From an uncultured Asticcacaulis sp. (GTDB lineage Bacteria > Pseudomonadota > Alphaproteobacteria > Caulobacterales > Caulobacteraceae): DNA of 5,186 bases. Of the stretch, positions 1 through 4,744 are shown one piece after another. The translations under genes and the position numbers were made by a program. The notes beneath the pieces were generated by a model. The model searched no databases. It was not told where the DNA came from and saw nothing but the letters and a program-made list of their open reading frames with translations. The stretch lies in the NCBI GenBank assembly GCA_946480125.1, contig CAMLIY010000237.1, positions 1 to 5,186 on the forward strand. Direction: 5' to 3'. Numbering within the stretch: the stretch's first letter is position 1; each line of letters begins with the position of its first letter.

Positions 1-368
1 ACGGCGAAATCGCAGATGTCGATCATTTCCTGCACTTCGCCGAGACCTTCCGAGGTCACCTTGCCGACTTCGAGGGACACCAACTTGCCGAGTTCGGCCT
101 TATGGGCGCGCAGTTCTTCACCGAACAGACGGACCAGTTCGCCGCGTTTCGGGGCGGGGATGACGCGCCAGTCCAAAAACGCTTTATGAGCGGCATCGAT
201 GGCCTTTGTGGCATCGGCGTTCGAGGTCTCGACGACATTGGCGATGACATCGCCGGTCACCGGCGAGGTGACGGCGAGCGAACCGCCGGTATAGGATTTG
301 GCGTCGACGCCGAGGGCTTTCAGCAGAGCCGATGTGTCTTCGGCAAAACGTGTGGTTTCGGTGATCAT
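1..368 (-). CDS. amaB: ALDH7-type aldehyde dehydrogenase, 2-aminoadipate semialdehyde / piperideine-6-carboxylate dehydrogenase, N-terminal part
   Basis: Only the first 122 codons are present; the gene runs off the left edge (family length is about 500 residues). The protein begins MITETTRFAED and carries the typical aldehyde dehydrogenase N-terminus: a 'TSPVTGDVIANV' strand, then the 'AHKAFLDWRVIPAPKRGELVR' segment, then 'SLEVGKVTSEGLGEVQEMID', which is the ALDH7 (antiquitin) form of this region. The catalytic Cys and Glu lie outside the window. Known members oxidise L-2-aminoadipate 6-semialdehyde, in equilibrium with delta1-piperideine-6-carboxylate, to L-2-aminoadipate using NAD(P)+ in the cytoplasm. 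The start at 368 is supported by an AAGGA ribosome site 9 nt upstream. It follows the pipecolate oxidase gene by 12 bp, and the same pairing (amaA/amaB) is known from Pseudomonas putida lysine catabolism. The family call is firm; the exact substrate rests on context. Confidence 0.88.
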   Translation of the reverse strand, partial: MITETTRFAEDTSALLKALGVDAKSYTGGSLAVTSPVTGDVIANVVETSNADATKAIDAAHKAFLDWRVIPAPKRGELVRLFGEELRAHKAELGKLVSLEVGKVTSEGLGEVQEMIDICDFA

Positions 369-377
369 GTGTGCGGT

Positions 378-382
378 TCCTT
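378..382 (-). promoter_or_regulatory. Ribosome binding site of amaB, overlapping the amaA stop codon
   Basis: Read on the minus strand, AAGGA shares two bases with the TAA stop of the upstream oxidase gene (381-383) and lies 9 nt before the amaB ATG at 368. This arrangement suggests that ribosomes finishing amaA help start amaB. Confidence 0.7.
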
Positions 383-1676
383 AGAAACGTGAATCAGTCA
401 GATGGACGGCTTGCGCGCCGACCTCGTAAAATACTTCCTTGAGCGCCCGCATCTTCGCCTCGGCGGGCGTGGTGACGGGCAGGGGCAGATCGTCTTCGCT
501 CTTTTCGCCAGCGATCAACTCGGCCAGGGTACGGCCCATGACCGTGCCTGGCGCGATACCACGGCCATTATAGCCGCTGATTCCGATGACGTTCGGCGCG
601 AACTTGTGGAAACGGGGCAGGTTGTCATCGGTCATGCCGATCTGGCCGTACCATTCCGCTTCAAAGGCCACATCGCCAATCTGCGGGAAAATCTTGTGCA
701 GGGCGCGCAGGGCCCAGCCGCGATGGATGCCGTGGCCCACACCGTTCAGAGCGCCGACGCTGCCGAAGATGAGGCGGCCATGCACATCCATGCGGAAGGA
801 CGACAGCACTTCCTTGGTATCCCATACGCCTTCGTGGCCGGGAAGGATTGTGGTACGCACATTATGGCTCAGGGGTTCGGTGGCGAAATTGAAATAGGGC
901 AGGTGAACCTGTTCGCGGCGGATGATGTCCCAAGGGCCTTGGGTATAGGCGTCGGTGGCCATGATCACCCAGTCGGCAGAGACAGAGCCTTGCGGCGTTT
1001 TTACCTGCCATTGTGCGCCGACCGGAATGACCTCCAGCGCGGGCGACCCCGTATAAAGTGTTGCACCTTCCGTCTGGGCCGCCTTGGCCAGTCCACGCGC
1101 ATAGGCCAGTGGCTGGATGGTGCCGGCGCGCAGATCGAGCAGGGCACCGCTATAGGCGGTGGAGCCCACCTTCTGCGCGGTCTCTTCCGCCGAGAGCAGA
1201 CGCACAGGTGCACCCCGCGCCTGCCATTGCTTTTCGCGCTGTTGCAATTCTTCGAGACCCGCCTGGCCGACCCCGCAATGCAGGGTGCCGTGCTTCTGAA
1301 GTTGGCAGTCGATGCCGTAAGAATCGACGATATCGAACACAGCCGAAGGGGCATCGCCGAGCAGTTTTAGCAGGCGGTCGCCATGGACTTCACCCAGCAC
1401 ATTCGGCAGTTCATCGGGCATCACCCACATGCCGGCATTGACGAGGCCAACATTGCGTCCCGCGCCGCCGAAACCGATTTCCCTGGCTTCCAGAACTATG
1501 GACGCGATGCCTTTTTTCGCCAGATGCAGGGCCGCCGAATTGCCGGTATAGCCGCCGCCGATGATACAGACCTGAGTGCGCACCTCGCCGGGCAGCGCGA
1601 CCGTGGCCGGTGCGGCAGGCGCGGTGGTTTCCCATAGGCCGTGTGTTGTGTCGCTAGCACTTATAGTCTTGGGCAT
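381..1676 (-). CDS. amaA: FAD-dependent oxidoreductase, probable L-pipecolate oxidase
   Basis: A 431-residue DAO/GlpD-fold flavoprotein. The dinucleotide-binding motif GGGYTG is at residues 40-45, followed by the ribose-binding acidic residue in 'IVLEAREIGFGGAGRN' (about 60-74). The C-terminal FAD contact 'SGYNGRGIAPGT' is at about 367-378. There is no signal peptide. I chose the ATG at 1676 because the FAD motif then falls at the usual distance and a GGA lies 5 nt upstream; the open frame continues upstream to 1841 but would cover the control region and the start of the divergent regulator. L-pipecolate oxidases of this family convert L-pipecolate to delta1-piperideine-6-carboxylate, which opens to 2-aminoadipate semialdehyde, the substrate of the ALDH7 enzyme encoded directly downstream. 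Related flavoproteins include gamma-glutamylputrescine oxidases (PuuB), so the family alone does not fix the substrate. The ALDH7 neighbour and the divergent LhpI-type reductase point to pipecolate. Confidence 0.8.
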   Translation of the reverse strand: MPKTISASDTTHGLWETTAPAAPATVALPGEVRTQVCIIGGGYTGNSAALHLAKKGIASIVLEAREIGFGGAGRNVGLVNAGMWVMPDELPNVLGEVHGDRLLKLLGDAPSAVFDIVDSYGIDCQLQKHGTLHCGVGQAGLEELQQREKQWQARGAPVRLLSAEETAQKVGSTAYSGALLDLRAGTIQPLAYARGLAKAAQTEGATLYTGSPALEVIPVGAQWQVKTPQGSVSADWVIMATDAYTQGPWDIIRREQVHLPYFNFATEPLSHNVRTTILPGHEGVWDTKEVLSSFRMDVHGRLIFGSVGALNGVGHGIHRGWALRALHKIFPQIGDVAFEAEWYGQIGMTDDNLPRFHKFAPNVIGISGYNGRGIAPGTVMGRTLAELIAGEKSEDDLPLPVTTPAEAKMRALKEVFYEVGAQAVHLTDSRF

Positions 1677-1704
1677 GTCATTCCGTATCCGTATGGACAA
1701 TGGG

Positions 1705-1733
1705 CTTATACGCGCTAATATGGGGCTTATCCA
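1705..1733 (-). promoter_or_regulatory. Predicted sigma70-type promoter of amaA-amaB
   Basis: On the minus strand, TGGATA (1728-1733; 4 of 6 matches to TTGACA) and TATAAG (1705-1710; 5 of 6 matches to TATAAT) are separated by exactly 17 bp. The predicted start site is near 1698, giving a leader of about 22 nt. The weak -35 box fits a promoter that needs an activator, in keeping with the LysR-type dyads just upstream. An 8-bp direct repeat GGGCTTAT (1702-1709 and 1723-1730, 21-bp period) overlaps both boxes. Confidence 0.5.
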
Positions 1734-1749
1734 TTGCCATTTCGGCAAT
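1733..1749. promoter_or_regulatory. LysR-type operator dyad 1 (promoter-proximal for amaA)
   Basis: A perfect inverted repeat, ATTGCC-ATTTC-GGCAAT, contains the LysR-family T-N11-A pattern (T1735, A1747). Its centre, 1741, lies about 43 bp upstream of the predicted amaA start site. That is where LysR-type activators usually have their activation site. The regulator gene begins 29 bp away. Confidence 0.55.
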
Positions 1750-1753
1750 ATGT

Positions 1754-1770
1754 CATTCTCATTTAGAATG
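1754..1770. promoter_or_regulatory. LysR-type operator dyad 2 (promoter-distal for amaA, next to the regulator start)
   Basis: A perfect inverted repeat, CATTCT-CATTT-AGAATG, has the same 6-5-6 layout as dyad 1 and again contains T-N11-A (T1756, A1768). Its centre, 1762, is 21 bp (two helical turns) from that of dyad 1 and about 64 bp upstream of the predicted amaA start site, the classic LysR recognition position. It also covers the putative -10 box of the regulator gene, which fits autorepression. Confidence 0.5.
1764..1769 (+). promoter_or_regulatory. Possible -10 box of the LysR regulator gene
   Basis: TAGAAT differs from TATAAT at one base. It would place transcription start at about 1776, two bases before the ATG at 1778. 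No convincing -35 box lies 16-18 bp upstream, and there is no clear ribosome site before the ATG, so a nearly leaderless message is possible but unproven. Confidence 0.3.
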
Positions 1771-1777
1771 AAGTCTG

Positions 1778-2677
1778 ATGCTCGCACCACGCCGTTTTCT
1801 GCCGCCGACCAGCCATCTGCAGGCCTTTGAGGCCGCGGCACGGACCGGCAGCATCACCGCGGCGGCCCGTGAACTGGCCCTGACGCAAAGCGCTGTCAGC
1901 CGCCAGATCAAGGCGCTGGAGGATTTGCTGGAGGTCGAGCTGTTCCACCGCGAACGCCAGACCATTCGCCTGACCCCCGGCGGCGAGGTCTATGCCCGCG
2001 AAGTGCGTGATGCGCTCAAGAAAATCAGCACGGCCTCGCTCAACCTGCGCGCCAATCCCTTCGGCGGCACGCTCAATCTCGCCGTCCTGCCGACCTTCGG
2101 TGCGCGTTGGCTGGCACCGCGTCTGCCGCAGTTCCTGGCGCAGAATCCGGCGACCACGCTCAACCTTACCACCCGCCTGAGCCAGTTTGATTTCCGCCAA
2201 GAGGCCATGGACGCCGCCATCTATCACGGCACCGGCGATTGGCCGGGCGCGCAGACGCAAATCCTGCGCGAAGAGTATGTCGTGCCTGCGTGCAGTCCGG
2301 CCCTGCTGGAGCGCTACAGGTTCGAGACTCCGGCGGATATCCGTAAGGCGCCGTTGCTGCATATCACCACGCGGCCCGACGCCTGGGAGCGCTGGCTGCG
2401 CCAGAATGAGGCGCCGGCCGAGCATGTGCAAGGAATGCTGTTCGATCAGTTCGCCACCATGGCCCAGATGGCGCGCGCCGGACTGGGCGTGGCCCTGCTG
2501 CCGGATTTCCTGATCGAGGAAGAACTGCGCACCGGCCAGTTGGTTCGGGCGCTAGACCTGCCGATGAAAAACGCCGAAGCCTATTATCTCGCCTGGCCGG
2601 AAGACCGCACTGACCATCCGCCGCTGGTCGCCTTCCGCGACTGGCTCCTGACCGAAACCGATGCCGATAACGGATAG
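1778..2677 (+). CDS. LysR-type transcriptional regulator, GcvA-like, of the pipecolate genes
   Basis: A 299-residue protein of normal LysR length. The N-terminal winged helix-turn-helix covers about residues 10-68 ('LQAFEAAARTGSITAAARELALTQSAVSRQIKALE', then 'LFHRERQTIRLTPGG'), with a linker helix to about 90. The C-terminal effector domain (about 93-292) begins 'GTLNLAVLPTFGARWLAPRLPQF', the GcvA subgroup style, and includes 'MARAGLGVALLPDFLIEEEL'. The ATG at 1778 begins just before the conserved N-terminus; a nearby ATG at 1768 is in another frame. The gene is divergent from amaA and shares a 101-bp control region containing two LysR-type dyads. It is followed after 3 bp by the reductase gene, so regulator and reductase are probably co-transcribed. 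The likely effector is pipecolate or another lysine-derived intermediate; this is inference from position only. Confidence 0.92.
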   Translation: MLAPRRFLPPTSHLQAFEAAARTGSITAAARELALTQSAVSRQIKALEDLLEVELFHRERQTIRLTPGGEVYAREVRDALKKISTASLNLRANPFGGTLNLAVLPTFGARWLAPRLPQFLAQNPATTLNLTTRLSQFDFRQEAMDAAIYHGTGDWPGAQTQILREEYVVPACSPALLERYRFETPADIRKAPLLHITTRPDAWERWLRQNEAPAEHVQGMLFDQFATMAQMARAGLGVALLPDFLIEEELRTGQLVRALDLPMKNAEAYYLAWPEDRTDHPPLVAFRDWLLTETDADNG

Positions 2678-2680
2678 CCC

Positions 2681-3601
2681 ATGCAAAACCTGACCGCGCA
2701 CGACCTGATCGAACGTTTGCCTTATGCGCTGCTGACGAAGCAATTGCCTAAGCTGCTGCAGGGCGAGACGACCTCGCCGCAGCGCCATGTTCATACAGTG
2801 AGTAATGAAGGCGAGCCTGACGCGACCTTGCTGATGATGCCGGCCTGGAGCCAAGGTGTCGGTGGGGTCAAGATCGTCAATGTGACGCCGGGCAATGCGC
2901 GCAGGAACCTGCCGGCGGTGACGGCGAGCTATCTCCTGTTCGATGCGGTGACCGGCGAACACATGGCCTTGCTCGATGGCGGTGAACTGACGGCGCGGCG
3001 CACCGCGGCCGTGGCGGCGATCGCGGCGGATCGGCTGGCGATCGAAGGCGCCAAACATTTGCTGCTTGTCGGTTCTGGCCGGATTGCTTCCGAACTGGCC
3101 TTTGCCTATCGAGCGGTACGTGAGATTGAAACGGTTCAGGTCTTCAGCCCGACGACGGCCAATGCGAAAAAGCTGGTGGTGGCGCTGAAGGCCGGCGGTT
3201 TTCAGGCCGAGGTCTGCACTGATCTGGCGGAAGGGGCTGTAAAAGCCGATATCATCGCCTGCGCCACACTTTCCGAGAAGCCTTTGATCAAGGGCGAATG
3301 GTTGCGCAACGGCCAGCATGTGGCGCTGATTGGCGGCTATCTGAAGGACATGCGCGAGGCCGATGACGCGGCCATGACGCGTGCCGACATCTGGGTTGAT
3401 AGCTTCGCCGCCCTGAGCGAGGCCGGCGATTTGACCCAGCTGATCGACGCCGGTTTGCTGCATCATGAGATGATCAAGGGCACCTTGCGGACGCTTTGCG
3501 CCGTTGATGCCCTGCCGGATCGCGAAAACCGCATCACCCTGTTCAAAAGCGTAGGCGACGCCGCGCAGGATCTGGCGGCTGCAAGCCTGGCCGTAGGTTA
3601 A
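2681..3601 (+). CDS. lhpI: Ornithine cyclodeaminase/mu-crystallin family protein, probable delta1-piperideine-2-carboxylate reductase
   Basis: A 306-residue protein of full family length. Features in order: conserved lysine in 'GGVKIVNVTPGN' (61-72), 'GGELTARRTAAVAAIAAD' (100-117), nucleotide-binding motif 'VGSGRIASELA' (130-140), 'ALIGGYLKDMREAD' (215-228), conserved Asp in 'IWVDSF' (237-242), and 'FKSVGDAAQDLAA' (288-300). LhpI-type members reduce delta1-piperideine-2-carboxylate and delta1-pyrroline-2-carboxylate to L-pipecolate and L-proline with NAD(P)H. The product would feed the pipecolate oxidase encoded divergently. The main alternative within the same family is lysine cyclodeaminase, which makes L-pipecolate directly from L-lysine; both fit the locus. 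The start lies 3 bp after the regulator's stop, with a weak GGA site inside the end of that gene, so translation is probably coupled. Confidence 0.78.
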   Translation: MQNLTAHDLIERLPYALLTKQLPKLLQGETTSPQRHVHTVSNEGEPDATLLMMPAWSQGVGGVKIVNVTPGNARRNLPAVTASYLLFDAVTGEHMALLDGGELTARRTAAVAAIAADRLAIEGAKHLLLVGSGRIASELAFAYRAVREIETVQVFSPTTANAKKLVVALKAGGFQAEVCTDLAEGAVKADIIACATLSEKPLIKGEWLRNGQHVALIGGYLKDMREADDAAMTRADIWVDSFAALSEAGDLTQLIDAGLLHHEMIKGTLRTLCAVDALPDRENRITLFKSVGDAAQDLAAASLAVG

Positions 3602-3648
3602 AAAGGGTCAAACTTTACGTTCCTGCCAGCGCATAGGAATCATCTGTC
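3602..3648. other. Short gap between convergent genes lhpI and paaC-like
   Basis: A 47-bp gap between facing stop codons. The only structure is a weak inverted repeat, TTCCT (3620-3624) and AGGAA (3635-3639) with a 10-nt loop and no flanking T-run. I see no convincing intrinsic terminator for either gene. Confidence 0.5.
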
Positions 3649-4383
3649 TTAGTTTGGCGGCGGTATCTGCATGTCGTGCAGCAAATGCGCGACGTGTTCG
3701 CTATCGTGCCCCTTGCGTCCGAGGATCACCGAACGCTTTGCTTTGGGCGGAGCCAGGCCGGATTCGCTTAAGACGCCGGCAATGCGGTGATCAAACTCAT
3801 CACGCAGACTCGTCTTGCAGATGGAAATGCCTTCCGTCAGCAGGGCTTCATCAACCTCGTCCATAATGAACAGTTCGTCGACGAAATGAGACATATAGTC
3901 CATGCTCTTGACCAGCCGCTGATGACTGACGCATGAGGCATCGCCCAGGCGGATCATCCATTCGCGGGCGAAATCCACATGATAGGCGACGTCACCGGCG
4001 CTTTTCGACGCGATATCGGCCATGTTCTTGTGCGCGGAGCCTTTGAGCGCTTCGAGGAACAACAGTTGATAGTTTGAGAACAGAAACTGCCGCGCCAGGG
4101 TCTGAGCGAAGTCGCCGTTCTGCTGTTCGACCATCAGGCAGTTATGGAAGTCGTGCGGATCGCGACGGAAGGCGAGCGCATCGGCATCGCGGCCGCGCGG
4201 ATCGTTTTTCGCCGCCAGTTCCAGCCAATAGGTGGCCTGGCCCACCAGATCAAGCGCCAGGCTCGACAGGCCAAGATCGACCTCAAGGCTTGGCGCGTGG
4301 CCGCACCAGGCGCTCAGGCGTTGCCCCAGAATCAGGGCGTCATCACCAAGTCGCAAGGTGTATTCAAAAACGGGAGATGGCAT
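3649..4383 (-). CDS. paaC: Orphan PaaC-like protein (1,2-phenylacetyl-CoA epoxidase structural subunit family)
   Basis: A 244-residue, mainly helical ferritin-like protein of PaaC type. Family segments: 'EYTLRLGDDALILGQRLSAWCGHAPSLE' (7-34), 'LALDLVGQATYW' (42-53), 'CLMVEQQNGDFAQTLARQFLF' (82-102), 'DVAYHVDFAREWMIRLGD' (131-148) and 'GRKGHDSEHVAHLLHDMQ' (222-239). In the PaaABCDE complex, PaaC is the non-catalytic partner of the di-iron subunit PaaA in oxygen-dependent epoxidation of phenylacetyl-CoA. Two things look unusual against the PaaC pattern I remember: the usual Glu before the Tyr-His in helix 4 is Asp131, and the tail ends soon after 'LLHDMQ', lacking the usual extension. ATG 4383 is preferred, with AAGGGA 10 nt upstream; the frame extends to a TTG at 4413 without support. 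No other paa gene adjoins: downstream is a convergent gene, upstream a 361-bp gap. It may be a partner for distant paa genes, a specialised paralogue, or a relic. Confidence 0.8.
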   Translation of the reverse strand: MPSPVFEYTLRLGDDALILGQRLSAWCGHAPSLEVDLGLSSLALDLVGQATYWLELAAKNDPRGRDADALAFRRDPHDFHNCLMVEQQNGDFAQTLARQFLFSNYQLLFLEALKGSAHKNMADIASKSAGDVAYHVDFAREWMIRLGDASCVSHQRLVKSMDYMSHFVDELFIMDEVDEALLTEGISICKTSLRDEFDHRIAGVLSESGLAPPKAKRSVILGRKGHDSEHVAHLLHDMQIPPPN

Positions 4384-4393
4384 GGCGTATCGT

Positions 4394-4399
4394 TCCCTT
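4394..4399 (-). promoter_or_regulatory. Ribosome binding site deciding the paaC-like start
   Basis: AAGGGA on the minus strand lies 10 nt before ATG 4383. It is the reason for preferring that start over the in-frame TTG at 4413, which has no such site. Confidence 0.6.
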
Positions 4400-4441
4400 G
4401 GTGCCTTTTTCAATTATGTTTTATGGATTGTGGAGGGTGTC

Positions 4442-4480
4442 GCAAAATCTGGCCTGAGCTTGAAGTGCAGCATTTTGCTG
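4442..4480. repeat. Overlapping, mutually exclusive inverted repeats in the paaC-like leader
   Basis: CAGCA (4468-4472) and TGCTG (4476-4480) form a tight 5-bp stem with a 3-nt loop. The segment ATTTTGC (4472-4478) is also a perfect 7-base complement of GCAAAAT (4442-4448), so the two stems cannot form together. This could be chance in a stretch of this length. Confidence 0.35.
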
Positions 4481-4528
4481 ATAACCCGATCCTGGCCGCA
4501 CCGTTAATGCGCGTTGCCGGGAGGTGGC

Positions 4529-4568
4529 CTGGAGCGATGTGGCGATCGTTCCAGCAATGGAAAGGAAC
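4529..4568. repeat. Hairpin with competing alternative stem in the paaC-like leader
   Basis: CTGGAGCGA (4529-4537) and TCGTTCCAG (4546-4554) pair at 8 of 9 positions across an 8-nt loop. The right arm overlaps GTTCC (4548-4552), which pairs perfectly with GGAAC (4564-4568). On the minus strand, in which the leader would be transcribed, the first stem has one A-C mismatch; on the plus strand that position is a G-U pair. Confidence 0.4.
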
Positions 4569-4616
4569 CTGGTAAACATGGTAGGGTATTGAGCGTTTTC
4601 TCTTGTTATTGAAAAA

Positions 4617-4645
4617 ACTATACAAACAACCCTGCCCTGGGTCAA
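4617..4645 (-). promoter_or_regulatory. Predicted sigma70-type promoter for the paaC-like gene
   Basis: On the minus strand, TTGACC (4640-4645; 5 of 6 matches to TTGACA) and TATAGT (4617-4622; 5 of 6 matches to TATAAT) are separated by exactly 17 bp. Transcription would start near 4610, leaving an untranslated leader of about 227 nt before ATG 4383. The -35 box lies within one arm of a perfect palindrome (4641-4659), so a bound repressor would block it. Confidence 0.6.
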
Positions 4646-4659
4646 TTTGAAAAATTGAC
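4641..4659. promoter_or_regulatory. Perfect 8-bp palindrome over the -35 box, candidate operator
   Basis: GTCAATTT-GAA-AAATTGAC is a perfect 8-bp inverted repeat with a 3-bp centre. A further GTCAA half-site lies at 4666-4670. No T-run follows on either strand, and the stem is AT-rich, so a protein-binding site is more likely than a terminator. The identity of the protein is unknown. Confidence 0.5.
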
Positions 4660-4670
4660 ACAGACGTCAA

Positions 4671-4690
4671 ATATGGAAATTTGCCCATAT
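4671..4690. repeat. Inverted repeat ATATGG / CCATAT upstream of the promoter
   Basis: ATATGG (4671-4676) and CCATAT (4685-4690) form a perfect 6-bp dyad with an 8-bp centre, 11 bp beyond the larger palindrome. It may be a second regulator site, or chance in an AT-rich stretch. Confidence 0.3.
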
Positions 4691-4744
4691 ATCAGGAATA
4701 TCCGCCACTTGACGGCGCTGTCATGGTAATTTGTGTTGCCGATG

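Larger units (their letters stand above)
4384..4744. other. 361-bp gene-free region: paaC-like leader and promoter, and 3' flank of the chitinase gene
   Basis: I see no convincing gene here. Short open frames on the minus strand (4410-4688, 4421-4645) have no recognisable product or ribosome site. The left two thirds (4384 to about 4610) would be the leader of the paaC-like message and is rich in inverted repeats. The right third (about 4611-4700) is AT-rich and holds the promoter and several dyads. No clear intrinsic terminator follows the chitinase stop at 4745. Confidence 0.6.

Noticed and set aside
402..1370. A 322-codon open frame on the plus strand opposite amaA
   Set aside because: It lies wholly within a recognisable flavoprotein gene on the other strand. 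Its translation has no family signature and is typical of the antisense frame of high-GC genes.
1677..1841. Upstream extension of amaA by 55 codons
   Set aside because: It would cover the divergent control region and overlap the LysR start. The FAD motif is already correctly placed from ATG 1676, and the added residues look non-coding.
1763..2431. A 222-codon open frame on the minus strand opposite the LysR gene
   Set aside because: It is a shadow of the LysR coding sequence, with no recognisable domain.
2552..3466. A 304-codon open frame on the minus strand opposite lhpI
   Set aside because: It is antisense to a clear ornithine cyclodeaminase family gene. The low-complexity, Arg/Gln/His-rich product matches nothing I know.
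4384..4413. TTG start at 4413 for the PaaC-like gene
   Set aside because: It adds ten residues not typical of the family and places the good AAGGGA ribosome site inside the coding region. ATG 4383 is better supported.
4144..4575. Plus-strand open frame running from within paaC into the upstream region
   Set aside because: Half of it is antisense to the PaaC-like gene, the remainder has no recognisable product, and there is no promoter or ribosome site.
4421..4579. A 52-codon minus-strand frame in the leader, with a faintly signal-peptide-like start
   Set aside because: No ribosome site precedes its ATG, and the rest shows no domain. It is not enough to call a leader peptide or small protein.
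4641..4659. Palindrome as an intrinsic terminator for the chitinase gene
   Set aside because: The stem is AT-rich, no U-tract follows it on the minus strand, and it overlaps a good promoter.
4655..4693. Rightward promoter beginning with TTGACA at 4655-4660
   Set aside because: The -35 match is perfect, but no acceptable -10 box lies 16-18 bp downstream and no rightward gene follows.
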